From contig JBAWUJ010000133.1 in the NCBI GenBank assembly GCA_037176705.1, positions 1-64,000 of the forward strand: DNA of 64,000 bases, in the 5' to 3' direction. The stretch is from Molossus alvarezi (lineage: Eukaryota; Chordata; Mammalia; Chiroptera; Molossidae). The stretch's first letter is position 1, and every line of letters begins with the position of its first letter. Below, piece after piece: positions 8,714-20,534 of the stretch. Both the position numbers and the translations under genes were made by a program. The notes beneath the pieces are model-generated. The model was given only the letters and a program-made list of their open reading frames with translations. It ran no database searches and was not told the origin of the DNA.

Positions 8714-9183
8714 GTTGGCGGCCGCCTCCAGGCGCCCTAAGAGTCCAGCGCCTGGGCTGGCAGCCCCCCGGGCAGCCCCCCCGGCCGCCAGGCGGAGCGC
8801 GGACCGGCCCCTCTCAGCTCTCGGGGACCCAGGCGCGCGGTCCGTCCCGCCCAGCCTCGAACCAGGTCCTCACCGCGGAGCTCGGCAGGCCGCGCATGCG
8901 CAGTCCAGGGGCCCCAAGGTCTGCGCCTGGGGGGCCGGGGGTCCGCCCCACGGGGCTGCGCTGCCCCACCGGCGGGCGCGGGCGCCCGCGAGTTGCGGCG
9001 CCTTGCGCGGCGGCCTGCTGGTGTGCTGCTGGGGCGTGGGGGGATCCCCTCTGGGCCCCAGATTCCCTCGCTCGGCCCCCGGCGTGGGCTGGGGCGCGTG
9101 CGTGCGTGGGCTGCGTGGCCCTCGGCCCGAAGCGCGGCAGGTGCGCAGCTGGCTGGCTGTGGGGGGACCAAAAAGGAGCGGCG

Positions 9184-9304
9184 AAAGCCTACAGCACCCG
9201 GCATTCCCAGGCGGTCTCCCATCCAAGTCCTGACCGGGCCCGACCCTGCTTAGCTTCCCAGATCCCACGAGATCGGGCGCGTTCAGGGTGGTATGGCCGG
9301 AGAC
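9184..9304 (-). rRNA. 5S rRNA-like gene, copy 16 of 108
   Basis: Same body. T at -40, type A spacer. Confidence 0.85.
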
Positions 9305-9774
9305 GTTGGCGGCCGCCTCCAGGCGCCCTAAGAGTCCAGCGCCTGGGCTGGCAGCCCCCCGGGCAGCCCCCCCGGCCGCCAGGCGGAGCGCGGACCGGCC
9401 CCTCTCAGCTCTCGGGGACCCAGGCGCGCGGTCCGTCCCGCCCAGCCTCGAACCAGGTCCTCACCGCGGAGCTCGGCAGGCCGCGCATGCGCAGTCCAGG
9501 GGCCCCAAGGTCTGCGCCTGGGGGGCCGGGGGTCCGCCCCACGGGGCTGCGCTGCCCCACCGGCGGGCGCGGGCGCCCGCGAGTTGCGGCGCCTTGCGCG
9601 GCGGCCTGCTGGTGTGCTGCTGGGGCGTGGGGGGATCCCCTCTGGGCCCCAGATTCCCTCGCTCGGCCCCCGGCGTGGGCTGGGGCGCGTGCGTGCGTGG
9701 GCTGCGTGGCCCTCGGCCCGAAGCGCGGCAGGTGCGCAGCTGGCTGGCTGTGGGGGGACCAAAAAGGAGCGGCG

Positions 9775-9895
9775 AAAGCCTACAGCACCCGGCATTCCCA
9801 GGCGGTCTCCCATCCAAGTCCTGACCGGGCCCGACCCTGCTTAGCTTCCCAGATCCCACGAGATCGGGCGCGTTCAGGGTGGTATGGCCGGAGAC
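9775..9895 (-). rRNA. 5S rRNA-like gene, copy 17 of 108
   Basis: Same body. G at -40 together with the -49 variant (plus-strand A to C, GGCCGCC for GGCAGCC); type A spacer. Confidence 0.85.
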
Positions 9896-10365
9896 GTTGG
9901 CGGCCGCCTCCAGGCGCCCTAAGAGTCCAGCGCCGGGGCTGGCCGCCCCCCGGGCAGCCCCCCCGGCCGCCAGGCGGAGCGCGGACCGGCCCCTCTCAGC
10001 TCTCGGGGACCCAGGCGCGCGGTCCGTCCCGCCCAGCCTCGAACCAGGTCCTCACCGCGGAGCTCGGCAGGCCGCGCATGCGCAGTCCAGGGGCCCCAAG
10101 GTCTGCGCCTGGGGGGCCGGGGGTCCGCCCCACGGGGCTGCGCTGCCCCACCGGCGGGCGCGGGCGCCCGCGAGTTGCGGCGCCTTGCGCGGCGGCCTGC
10201 TGGTGTGCTGCTGGGGCGTGGGGGGATCCCCTCTGGGCCCCAGATTCCCTCGCTCGGCCCCCGGCGTGGGCTGGGGCGCGTGCGTGCGTGGGCTGCGTGG
10301 CCCTCGGCCCGAAGCGCGGCAGGTGCGCAGCTGGCTGGCTGTGGGGGGACCAAAAAGGAGCGGCG

Positions 10366-10486
10366 AAAGCCTACAGCACCCGGCATTCCCAGGCGGTCTC
10401 CCATCCAAGTCCTGACCGGGCCCGACCCTGCTTAGCTTCCCAGATCCCACGAGATCGGGCGCGTTCAGGGTGGTATGGCCGGAGAC
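10366..10486 (-). rRNA. 5S rRNA-like gene, copy 18 of 108
   Basis: Same body. T at -40, type B'' spacer upstream; it follows a -49 variant unit, as copies 51, 71 and 95 also do. Confidence 0.85.
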
Positions 10487-10740
10487 GTTGGCGGCCGCCT
10501 CCAGGCGCCCTAAGAGTCCAGCGCCTGGGCTGGCAGCCCCCCGGGCAGCCCCCCCGGCCGCCAGGCGGAGCGCGGACCGGCCCCTCTCAGCTCTCGGGGA
10601 CCCAGGCGCGCGGTCCGTCCCGCCCAGCCTCGAACCAGGTCCTCACCGCGGAGCTCGGCAGGCCGCGCATGCGCAGTCCAGGGGCCCCAAGGTCTGCGCC
10701 TGGGGGGCCGGGGGTCCGCCCCACGGGGCTGCGCTGCCCC

Positions 10741-10820
10741 ACCGGCGGGGGCGCGGGCGCCCGCGAGTTGCGGCACCTTGCGCGGCGGCCTGCTGGTGTG
10801 CTGCTGGGGCGTGGGGGGTC
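10741..10820. repeat. Type B'' spacer haplotype (ACCGGC plus five G)
   Basis: This form keeps the ACCGGC of type A but has five G before CGCGGG, and shares the GCACC and missing-A changes of type B; it looks like a mosaic of A and B. Units are 592 bp. Further instances start at 13697, 30245, 42066 and 56251. In all five the next 5S copy downstream in the window carries a G (minus strand) at +122, seen as CCAAAGCC instead of CGAAAGCC on the plus strand. Confidence 0.8.
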
Positions 10821-10957
10821 CCCTCTGGGCCCCAGATTCCCTCGCTCGGCCCCCGGCGTGGGCTGGGGCGCGTGCGTGCGTGGGCTGCGTGGCCCTCGGC
10901 CCGAAGCGCGGCAGGTGCGCAGCTGGCTGGCTGTGGGGGGACCAAAAAGGAGCGGCC

Positions 10958-11078
10958 AAAGCCTACAGCACCCGGCATTCCCAGGCGGTCTCCCATCCAA
11001 GTCCTGACCGGGCCCGACCCTGCTTAGCTTCCCAGATCCCACGAGATCGGGCGCGTTCAGGGTGGTATGGCCGGAGAC
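10958..11078 (-). rRNA. 5S rRNA-like gene, copy 19 of 108
   Basis: Same body, but G at +122 just past the gene (base 10957). T at -40, type A spacer upstream. Confidence 0.85.
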
Positions 11079-11548
11079 GTTGGCGGCCGCCTCCAGGCGC
11101 CCTAAGAGTCCAGCGCCTGGGCTGGCAGCCCCCCGGGCAGCCCCCCCGGCCGCCAGGCGGAGCGCGGACCGGCCCCTCTCAGCTCTCGGGGACCCAGGCG
11201 CGCGGTCCGTCCCGCCCAGCCTCGAACCAGGTCCTCACCGCGGAGCTCGGCAGGCCGCGCATGCGCAGTCCAGGGGCCCCAAGGTCTGCGCCTGGGGGGC
11301 CGGGGGTCCGCCCCACGGGGCTGCGCTGCCCCACCGGCGGGCGCGGGCGCCCGCGAGTTGCGGCGCCTTGCGCGGCGGCCTGCTGGTGTGCTGCTGGGGC
11401 GTGGGGGGATCCCCTCTGGGCCCCAGATTCCCTCGCTCGGCCCCCGGCGTGGGCTGGGGCGCGTGCGTGCGTGGGCTGCGTGGCCCTCGGCCCGAAGCGC
11501 GGCAGGTGCGCAGCTGGCTGGCTGTGGGGGGACCAAAAAGGAGCGGCG

Positions 11549-11669
11549 AAAGCCTACAGCACCCGGCATTCCCAGGCGGTCTCCCATCCAAGTCCTGACC
11601 GGGCCCGACCCTGCTTAGCTTCCCAGATCCCACGAGATCGGGCGCGTTCAGGGTGGTATGGCCGGAGAC
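11549..11669 (-). rRNA. 5S rRNA-like gene, copy 20 of 108
   Basis: Same body. G at -40, type A spacer. Confidence 0.85.
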
Positions 11670-12139
11670 GTTGGCGGCCGCCTCCAGGCGCCCTAAGAGT
11701 CCAGCGCCGGGGCTGGCAGCCCCCCGGGCAGCCCCCCCGGCCGCCAGGCGGAGCGCGGACCGGCCCCTCTCAGCTCTCGGGGACCCAGGCGCGCGGTCCG
11801 TCCCGCCCAGCCTCGAACCAGGTCCTCACCGCGGAGCTCGGCAGGCCGCGCATGCGCAGTCCAGGGGCCCCAAGGTCTGCGCCTGGGGGGCCGGGGGTCC
11901 GCCCCACGGGGCTGCGCTGCCCCACCGGCGGGCGCGGGCGCCCGCGAGTTGCGGCGCCTTGCGCGGCGGCCTGCTGGTGTGCTGCTGGGGCGTGGGGGGA
12001 TCCCCTCTGGGCCCCAGATTCCCTCGCTCGGCCCCCGGCGTGGGCTGGGGCGCGTGCGTGCGTGGGCTGCGTGGCCCTCGGCCCGAAGCGCGGCAGGTGC
12101 GCAGCTGGCTGGCTGTGGGGGGACCAAAAAGGAGCGGCG

Positions 12140-12260
12140 AAAGCCTACAGCACCCGGCATTCCCAGGCGGTCTCCCATCCAAGTCCTGACCGGGCCCGAC
12201 CCTGCTTAGCTTCCCAGATCCCACGAGATCGGGCGCGTTCAGGGTGGTATGGCCGGAGAC
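12140..12260 (-). rRNA. 5S rRNA-like gene, copy 21 of 108
   Basis: Same body. G at -40, type A spacer. Confidence 0.85.
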
Positions 12261-12730
12261 GTTGGCGGCCGCCTCCAGGCGCCCTAAGAGTCCAGCGCCG
12301 GGGCTGGCAGCCCCCCGGGCAGCCCCCCCGGCCGCCAGGCGGAGCGCGGACCGGCCCCTCTCAGCTCTCGGGGACCCAGGCGCGCGGTCCGTCCCGCCCA
12401 GCCTCGAACCAGGTCCTCACCGCGGAGCTCGGCAGGCCGCGCATGCGCAGTCCAGGGGCCCCAAGGTCTGCGCCTGGGGGGCCGGGGGTCCGCCCCACGG
12501 GGCTGCGCTGCCCCACCGGCGGGCGCGGGCGCCCGCGAGTTGCGGCGCCTTGCGCGGCGGCCTGCTGGTGTGCTGCTGGGGCGTGGGGGGATCCCCTCTG
12601 GGCCCCAGATTCCCTCGCTCGGCCCCCGGCGTGGGCTGGGGCGCGTGCGTGCGTGGGCTGCGTGGCCCTCGGCCCGAAGCGCGGCAGGTGCGCAGCTGGC
12701 TGGCTGTGGGGGGACCAAAAAGGAGCGGCG

Positions 12731-12851
12731 AAAGCCTACAGCACCCGGCATTCCCAGGCGGTCTCCCATCCAAGTCCTGACCGGGCCCGACCCTGCTTAG
12801 CTTCCCAGATCCCACGAGATCGGGCGCGTTCAGGGTGGTATGGCCGGAGAC
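12731..12851 (-). rRNA. 5S rRNA-like gene, copy 22 of 108
   Basis: Same body. G at -40, type A spacer. Confidence 0.85.
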
Positions 12852-13321
12852 GTTGGCGGCCGCCTCCAGGCGCCCTAAGAGTCCAGCGCCGGGGCTGGCA
12901 GCCCCCCGGGCAGCCCCCCCGGCCGCCAGGCGGAGCGCGGACCGGCCCCTCTCAGCTCTCGGGGACCCAGGCGCGCGGTCCGTCCCGCCCAGCCTCGAAC
13001 CAGGTCCTCACCGCGGAGCTCGGCAGGCCGCGCATGCGCAGTCCAGGGGCCCCAAGGTCTGCGCCTGGGGGGCCGGGGGTCCGCCCCACGGGGCTGCGCT
13101 GCCCCACCGGCGGGCGCGGGCGCCCGCGAGTTGCGGCGCCTTGCGCGGCGGCCTGCTGGTGTGCTGCTGGGGCGTGGGGGGATCCCCTCTGGGCCCCAGA
13201 TTCCCTCGCTCGGCCCCCGGCGTGGGCTGGGGCGCGTGCGTGCGTGGGCTGCGTGGCCCTCGGCCCGAAGCGCGGCAGGTGCGCAGCTGGCTGGCTGTGG
13301 GGGGACCAAAAAGGAGCGGCG

Positions 13322-13442
13322 AAAGCCTACAGCACCCGGCATTCCCAGGCGGTCTCCCATCCAAGTCCTGACCGGGCCCGACCCTGCTTAGCTTCCCAGA
13401 TCCCACGAGATCGGGCGCGTTCAGGGTGGTATGGCCGGAGAC
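13322..13442 (-). rRNA. 5S rRNA-like gene, copy 23 of 108
   Basis: Same body. T at -40, type B'' spacer upstream; the only B'' unit not preceded by a -49 variant unit. Confidence 0.85.
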
Positions 13443-13913
13443 GTTGGCGGCCGCCTCCAGGCGCCCTAAGAGTCCAGCGCCTGGGCTGGCAGCCCCCCGG
13501 GCAGCCCCCCCGGCCGCCAGGCGGAGCGCGGACCGGCCCCTCTCAGCTCTCGGGGACCCAGGCGCGCGGTCCGTCCCGCCCAGCCTCGAACCAGGTCCTC
13601 ACCGCGGAGCTCGGCAGGCCGCGCATGCGCAGTCCAGGGGCCCCAAGGTCTGCGCCTGGGGGGCCGGGGGTCCGCCCCACGGGGCTGCGCTGCCCCACCG
13701 GCGGGGGCGCGGGCGCCCGCGAGTTGCGGCACCTTGCGCGGCGGCCTGCTGGTGTGCTGCTGGGGCGTGGGGGGTCCCCTCTGGGCCCCAGATTCCCTCG
13801 CTCGGCCCCCGGCGTGGGCTGGGGCGCGTGCGTGCGTGGGCTGCGTGGCCCTCGGCCCGAAGCGCGGCAGGTGCGCAGCTGGCTGGCTGTGGGGGGACCA
13901 AAAAGGAGCGGCC

Positions 13914-14034
13914 AAAGCCTACAGCACCCGGCATTCCCAGGCGGTCTCCCATCCAAGTCCTGACCGGGCCCGACCCTGCTTAGCTTCCCAGATCCCACGA
14001 GATCGGGCGCGTTCAGGGTGGTATGGCCGGAGAC
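13914..14034 (-). rRNA. 5S rRNA-like gene, copy 24 of 108
   Basis: Same body, with G at +122. T at -40, type A spacer upstream. Confidence 0.85.
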
Positions 14035-14504
14035 GTTGGCGGCCGCCTCCAGGCGCCCTAAGAGTCCAGCGCCTGGGCTGGCAGCCCCCCGGGCAGCCCC
14101 CCCGGCCGCCAGGCGGAGCGCGGACCGGCCCCTCTCAGCTCTCGGGGACCCAGGCGCGCGGTCCGTCCCGCCCAGCCTCGAACCAGGTCCTCACCGCGGA
14201 GCTCGGCAGGCCGCGCATGCGCAGTCCAGGGGCCCCAAGGTCTGCGCCTGGGGGGCCGGGGGTCCGCCCCACGGGGCTGCGCTGCCCCACCGGCGGGCGC
14301 GGGCGCCCGCGAGTTGCGGCGCCTTGCGCGGCGGCCTGCTGGTGTGCTGCTGGGGCGTGGGGGGATCCCCTCTGGGCCCCAGATTCCCTCGCTCGGCCCC
14401 CGGCGTGGGCTGGGGCGCGTGCGTGCGTGGGCTGCGTGGCCCTCGGCCCGAAGCGCGGCAGGTGCGCAGCTGGCTGGCTGTGGGGGGACCAAAAAGGAGC
14501 GGCG

Positions 14505-14625
14505 AAAGCCTACAGCACCCGGCATTCCCAGGCGGTCTCCCATCCAAGTCCTGACCGGGCCCGACCCTGCTTAGCTTCCCAGATCCCACGAGATCGGGCG
14601 CGTTCAGGGTGGTATGGCCGGAGAC
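14505..14625 (-). rRNA. 5S rRNA-like gene, copy 25 of 108
   Basis: Same body. G at -40, type A spacer. Confidence 0.85.
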
Positions 14626-15095
14626 GTTGGCGGCCGCCTCCAGGCGCCCTAAGAGTCCAGCGCCGGGGCTGGCAGCCCCCCGGGCAGCCCCCCCGGCCGC
14701 CAGGCGGAGCGCGGACCGGCCCCTCTCAGCTCTCGGGGACCCAGGCGCGCGGTCCGTCCCGCCCAGCCTCGAACCAGGTCCTCACCGCGGAGCTCGGCAG
14801 GCCGCGCATGCGCAGTCCAGGGGCCCCAAGGTCTGCGCCTGGGGGGCCGGGGGTCCGCCCCACGGGGCTGCGCTGCCCCACCGGCGGGCGCGGGCGCCCG
14901 CGAGTTGCGGCGCCTTGCGCGGCGGCCTGCTGGTGTGCTGCTGGGGCGTGGGGGGATCCCCTCTGGGCCCCAGATTCCCTCGCTCGGCCCCCGGCGTGGG
15001 CTGGGGCGCGTGCGTGCGTGGGCTGCGTGGCCCTCGGCCCGAAGCGCGGCAGGTGCGCAGCTGGCTGGCTGTGGGGGGACCAAAAAGGAGCGGCG

Positions 15096-15216
15096 AAAGC
15101 CTACAGCACCCGGCATTCCCAGGCGGTCTCCCATCCAAGTCCTGACCGGGCCCGACCCTGCTTAGCTTCCCAGATCCCACGAGATCGGGCGCGTTCAGGG
15201 TGGTATGGCCGGAGAC
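15096..15216 (-). rRNA. 5S rRNA-like gene, copy 26 of 108
   Basis: Same body. G at -40, type A spacer. Confidence 0.85.
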
Positions 15217-15686
15217 GTTGGCGGCCGCCTCCAGGCGCCCTAAGAGTCCAGCGCCGGGGCTGGCAGCCCCCCGGGCAGCCCCCCCGGCCGCCAGGCGGAG
15301 CGCGGACCGGCCCCTCTCAGCTCTCGGGGACCCAGGCGCGCGGTCCGTCCCGCCCAGCCTCGAACCAGGTCCTCACCGCGGAGCTCGGCAGGCCGCGCAT
15401 GCGCAGTCCAGGGGCCCCAAGGTCTGCGCCTGGGGGGCCGGGGGTCCGCCCCACGGGGCTGCGCTGCCCCACCGGCGGGCGCGGGCGCCCGCGAGTTGCG
15501 GCGCCTTGCGCGGCGGCCTGCTGGTGTGCTGCTGGGGCGTGGGGGGATCCCCTCTGGGCCCCAGATTCCCTCGCTCGGCCCCCGGCGTGGGCTGGGGCGC
15601 GTGCGTGCGTGGGCTGCGTGGCCCTCGGCCCGAAGCGCGGCAGGTGCGCAGCTGGCTGGCTGTGGGGGGACCAAAAAGGAGCGGCG

Positions 15687-15807
15687 AAAGCCTACAGCAC
15701 CCGGCATTCCCAGGCGGTCTCCCATCCAAGTCCTGACCGGGCCCGACCCTGCTTAGCTTCCCAGATCCCACGAGATCGGGCGCGTTCAGGGTGGTATGGC
15801 CGGAGAC
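15687..15807 (-). rRNA. 5S rRNA-like gene, copy 27 of 108
   Basis: Same body. G at -40, type A spacer. Confidence 0.85.
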
Positions 15808-16277
15808 GTTGGCGGCCGCCTCCAGGCGCCCTAAGAGTCCAGCGCCGGGGCTGGCAGCCCCCCGGGCAGCCCCCCCGGCCGCCAGGCGGAGCGCGGACCG
15901 GCCCCTCTCAGCTCTCGGGGACCCAGGCGCGCGGTCCGTCCCGCCCAGCCTCGAACCAGGTCCTCACCGCGGAGCTCGGCAGGCCGCGCATGCGCAGTCC
16001 AGGGGCCCCAAGGTCTGCGCCTGGGGGGCCGGGGGTCCGCCCCACGGGGCTGCGCTGCCCCACCGGCGGGCGCGGGCGCCCGCGAGTTGCGGCGCCTTGC
16101 GCGGCGGCCTGCTGGTGTGCTGCTGGGGCGTGGGGGGATCCCCTCTGGGCCCCAGATTCCCTCGCTCGGCCCCCGGCGTGGGCTGGGGCGCGTGCGTGCG
16201 TGGGCTGCGTGGCCCTCGGCCCGAAGCGCGGCAGGTGCGCAGCTGGCTGGCTGTGGGGGGACCAAAAAGGAGCGGCG

Positions 16278-16398
16278 AAAGCCTACAGCACCCGGCATTC
16301 CCAGGCGGTCTCCCATCCAAGTCCTGACCGGGCCCGACCCTGCTTAGCTTCCCAGATCCCACGAGATCGGGCGCGTTCAGGGTGGTATGGCCGGAGAC
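16278..16398 (-). rRNA. 5S rRNA-like gene, copy 28 of 108
   Basis: Same body. G at -40, type A spacer. Confidence 0.85.
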
Positions 16399-16868
16399 GT
16401 TGGCGGCCGCCTCCAGGCGCCCTAAGAGTCCAGCGCCGGGGCTGGCAGCCCCCCGGGCAGCCCCCCCGGCCGCCAGGCGGAGCGCGGACCGGCCCCTCTC
16501 AGCTCTCGGGGACCCAGGCGCGCGGTCCGTCCCGCCCAGCCTCGAACCAGGTCCTCACCGCGGAGCTCGGCAGGCCGCGCATGCGCAGTCCAGGGGCCCC
16601 AAGGTCTGCGCCTGGGGGGCCGGGGGTCCGCCCCACGGGGCTGCGCTGCCCCACCGGCGGGCGCGGGCGCCCGCGAGTTGCGGCGCCTTGCGCGGCGGCC
16701 TGCTGGTGTGCTGCTGGGGCGTGGGGGGATCCCCTCTGGGCCCCAGATTCCCTCGCTCGGCCCCCGGCGTGGGCTGGGGCGCGTGCGTGCGTGGGCTGCG
16801 TGGCCCTCGGCCCGAAGCGCGGCAGGTGCGCAGCTGGCTGGCTGTGGGGGGACCAAAAAGGAGCGGCG

Positions 16869-16989
16869 AAAGCCTACAGCACCCGGCATTCCCAGGCGGT
16901 CTCCCATCCAAGTCCTGACCGGGCCCGACCCTGCTTAGCTTCCCAGATCCCACGAGATCGGGCGCGTTCAGGGTGGTATGGCCGGAGAC
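16869..16989 (-). rRNA. 5S rRNA-like gene, copy 29 of 108
   Basis: Same body. T at -40, type A spacer. Confidence 0.85.
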
Positions 16990-17459
16990 GTTGGCGGCCG
17001 CCTCCAGGCGCCCTAAGAGTCCAGCGCCTGGGCTGGCAGCCCCCCGGGCAGCCCCCCCGGCCGCCAGGCGGAGCGCGGACCGGCCCCTCTCAGCTCTCGG
17101 GGACCCAGGCGCGCGGTCCGTCCCGCCCAGCCTCGAACCAGGTCCTCACCGCGGAGCTCGGCAGGCCGCGCATGCGCAGTCCAGGGGCCCCAAGGTCTGC
17201 GCCTGGGGGGCCGGGGGTCCGCCCCACGGGGCTGCGCTGCCCCACCGGCGGGCGCGGGCGCCCGCGAGTTGCGGCGCCTTGCGCGGCGGCCTGCTGGTGT
17301 GCTGCTGGGGCGTGGGGGGATCCCCTCTGGGCCCCAGATTCCCTCGCTCGGCCCCCGGCGTGGGCTGGGGCGCGTGCGTGCGTGGGCTGCGTGGCCCTCG
17401 GCCCGAAGCGCGGCAGGTGCGCAGCTGGCTGGCTGTGGGGGGACCAAAAAGGAGCGGCG

Positions 17460-17580
17460 AAAGCCTACAGCACCCGGCATTCCCAGGCGGTCTCCCATCC
17501 AAGTCCTGACCGGGCCCGACCCTGCTTAGCTTCCCAGATCCCACGAGATCGGGCGCGTTCAGGGTGGTATGGCCGGAGAC
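17460..17580 (-). rRNA. 5S rRNA-like gene, copy 30 of 108
   Basis: Same body. T at -40, type A spacer. Confidence 0.85.
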
Positions 17581-18050
17581 GTTGGCGGCCGCCTCCAGGC
17601 GCCCTAAGAGTCCAGCGCCTGGGCTGGCAGCCCCCCGGGCAGCCCCCCCGGCCGCCAGGCGGAGCGCGGACCGGCCCCTCTCAGCTCTCGGGGACCCAGG
17701 CGCGCGGTCCGTCCCGCCCAGCCTCGAACCAGGTCCTCACCGCGGAGCTCGGCAGGCCGCGCATGCGCAGTCCAGGGGCCCCAAGGTCTGCGCCTGGGGG
17801 GCCGGGGGTCCGCCCCACGGGGCTGCGCTGCCCCACCGGCGGGCGCGGGCGCCCGCGAGTTGCGGCGCCTTGCGCGGCGGCCTGCTGGTGTGCTGCTGGG
17901 GCGTGGGGGGATCCCCTCTGGGCCCCAGATTCCCTCGCTCGGCCCCCGGCGTGGGCTGGGGCGCGTGCGTGCGTGGGCTGCGTGGCCCTCGGCCCGAAGC
18001 GCGGCAGGTGCGCAGCTGGCTGGCTGTGGGGGGACCAAAAAGGAGCGGCG

Positions 18051-18171
18051 AAAGCCTACAGCACCCGGCATTCCCAGGCGGTCTCCCATCCAAGTCCTGA
18101 CCGGGCCCGACCCTGCTTAGCTTCCCAGATCCCACGAGATCGGGCGCGTTCAGGGTGGTATGGCCGGAGAC
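18051..18171 (-). rRNA. 5S rRNA-like gene, copy 31 of 108
   Basis: Same body. T at -40; type A spacer with the one-base deletion near 18534-18537. Last unit before block P. Confidence 0.85.
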
Positions 18172-18533
18172 GTTGGCGGCCGCCTCCAGGCGCCCTAAGA
18201 GTCCAGCGCCTGGGCTGGCAGCCCCCCGGGCAGCCCCCCCGGCCGCCAGGCGGAGCGCGGACCGGCCCCTCTCAGCTCTCGGGGACCCAGGCGCGCGGTC
18301 CGTCCCGCCCAGCCTCGAACCAGGTCCTCACCGCGGAGCTCGGCAGGCCGCGCATGCGCAGTCCAGGGGCCCCAAGGTCTGCGCCTGGGGGGCCGGGGGT
18401 CCGCCCCACGGGGCTGCGCTGCCCCACCGGCGGGCGCGGGCGCCCGCGAGTTGCGGCGCCTTGCGCGGCGGCCTGCTGGTGTGCTGCTGGGGCGTGGGGG
18501 GATCCCCTCTGGGCCCCAGATTCCCTCGCTCGG

Positions 18534-18537
18534 CCCC
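18534..18537. other. Single-base deletion in the spacer of copy 31
   Basis: The plus strand reads CGGCCCCGGC where every other unit has five C in this run. It makes the only 590-bp unit of the window and sits at the junction between the leading irregular segment and block P. Confidence 0.85.
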
Positions 18538-18640
18538 GGCGTGGGCTGGGGCGCGTGCGTGCGTGGGCTGCGTGGCCCTCGGCCCGAAGCGCGGCAGGTG
18601 CGCAGCTGGCTGGCTGTGGGGGGACCAAAAAGGAGCGGCG

Positions 18641-18761
18641 AAAGCCTACAGCACCCGGCATTCCCAGGCGGTCTCCCATCCAAGTCCTGACCGGGCCCGA
18701 CCCTGCTTAGCTTCCCAGATCCCACGAGATCGGGCGCGTTCAGGGTGGTATGGCCGGAGAC
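18641..18761 (-). rRNA. 5S rRNA-like gene, copy 32 of 108
   Basis: Same body. G at -40; private C to G at 19192 in its upstream spacer. First unit of block P, matched by copy 72. Confidence 0.85.
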
Positions 18762-19231
18762 GTTGGCGGCCGCCTCCAGGCGCCCTAAGAGTCCAGCGCC
18801 GGGGCTGGCAGCCCCCCGGGCAGCCCCCCCGGCCGCCAGGCGGAGCGCGGACCGGCCCCTCTCAGCTCTCGGGGACCCAGGCGCGCGGTCCGTCCCGCCC
18901 AGCCTCGAACCAGGTCCTCACCGCGGAGCTCGGCAGGCCGCGCATGCGCAGTCCAGGGGCCCCAAGGTCTGCGCCTGGGGGGCCGGGGGTCCGCCCCACG
19001 GGGCTGCGCTGCCCCACCGGCGGGCGCGGGCGCCCGCGAGTTGCGGCGCCTTGCGCGGCGGCCTGCTGGTGTGCTGCTGGGGCGTGGGGGGATCCCCTCT
19101 GGGCCCCAGATTCCCTCGCTCGGCCCCCGGCGTGGGCTGGGGCGCGTGCGTGCGTGGGCTGCGTGGCCCTCGGCCCGAAGCGCGGCAGGTGGGCAGCTGG
19201 CTGGCTGTGGGGGGACCAAAAAGGAGCGGCG

Positions 19232-19352
19232 AAAGCCTACAGCACCCGGCATTCCCAGGCGGTCTCCCATCCAAGTCCTGACCGGGCCCGACCCTGCTTA
19301 GCTTCCCAGATCCCACGAGATCGGGCGCGTTCAGGGTGGTATGGCCGGAGAC
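19232..19352 (-). rRNA. 5S rRNA-like gene, copy 33 of 108
   Basis: Same body. T at -40; CpG to TpG change at 19722. Matched by copy 73. Confidence 0.85.
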
Positions 19353-19822
19353 GTTGGCGGCCGCCTCCAGGCGCCCTAAGAGTCCAGCGCCTGGGCTGGC
19401 AGCCCCCCGGGCAGCCCCCCCGGCCGCCAGGCGGAGCGCGGACCGGCCCCTCTCAGCTCTCGGGGACCCAGGCGCGCGGTCCGTCCCGCCCAGCCTCGAA
19501 CCAGGTCCTCACCGCGGAGCTCGGCAGGCCGCGCATGCGCAGTCCAGGGGCCCCAAGGTCTGCGCCTGGGGGGCCGGGGGTCCGCCCCACGGGGCTGCGC
19601 TGCCCCACCGGCGGGCGCGGGCGCCCGCGAGTTGCGGCGCCTTGCGCGGCGGCCTGCTGGTGTGCTGCTGGGGCGTGGGGGGATCCCCTCTGGGCCCCAG
19701 ATTCCCTCGCTCGGCCCCCGGTGTGGGCTGGGGCGCGTGCGTGCGTGGGCTGCGTGGCCCTCGGCCCGAAGCGCGGCAGGTGCGCAGCTGGCTGGCTGTG
19801 GGGGGACCAAAAAGGAGCGGCG

Positions 19823-19943
19823 AAAGCCTACAGCACCCGGCATTCCCAGGCGGTCTCCCATCCAAGTCCTGACCGGGCCCGACCCTGCTTAGCTTCCCAG
19901 ATCCCACGAGATCGGGCGCGTTCAGGGTGGTATGGCCGGAGAC
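19823..19943 (-). rRNA. 5S rRNA-like gene, copy 34 of 108
   Basis: Same body. T at -40 plus private C to G at 19982 (-39). Matched by copy 74. Confidence 0.85.
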
Positions 19944-20413
19944 GTTGGCGGCCGCCTCCAGGCGCCCTAAGAGTCCAGCGCGTGGGCTGGCAGCCCCCCG
20001 GGCAGCCCCCCCGGCCGCCAGGCGGAGCGCGGACCGGCCCCTCTCAGCTCTCGGGGACCCAGGCGCGCGGTCCGTCCCGCCCAGCCTCGAACCAGGTCCT
20101 CACCGCGGAGCTCGGCAGGCCGCGCATGCGCAGTCCAGGGGCCCCAAGGTCTGCGCCTGGGGGGCCGGGGGTCCGCCCCACGGGGCTGCGCTGCCCCACC
20201 GGCGGGCGCGGGCGCCCGCGAGTTGCGGCGCCTTGCGCGGCGGCCTGCTGGTGTGCTGCTGGGGCGTGGGGGGATCCCCTCTGGGCCCCAGATTCCCTCG
20301 CTCGGCCCCCGGCGTGGGCTGGGGCGCGTGCGTGCGTGGGCTGCGTGGCCCTCGGCCCGAAGCGCGGCAGGTGCGCAGCTGGCTGGCTGTGGGGGGACCA
20401 AAAAGGAGCGGCG

Positions 20414-20534
20414 AAAGCCTACAGCACCCGGCATTCCCAGGCGGTCTCCCATCCAAGTCCTGACCGGGCCCGACCCTGCTTAGCTTCCCAGATCCCACGA
20501 GATCGGGCGCGTTCAGGGTGGTATGGCCGGAGAC
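20414..20534 (-). rRNA. 5S rRNA-like gene, copy 35 of 108
   Basis: Same body. G at -40 plus private G to C at 20592 (-58). Matched by copy 75. Confidence 0.85.
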
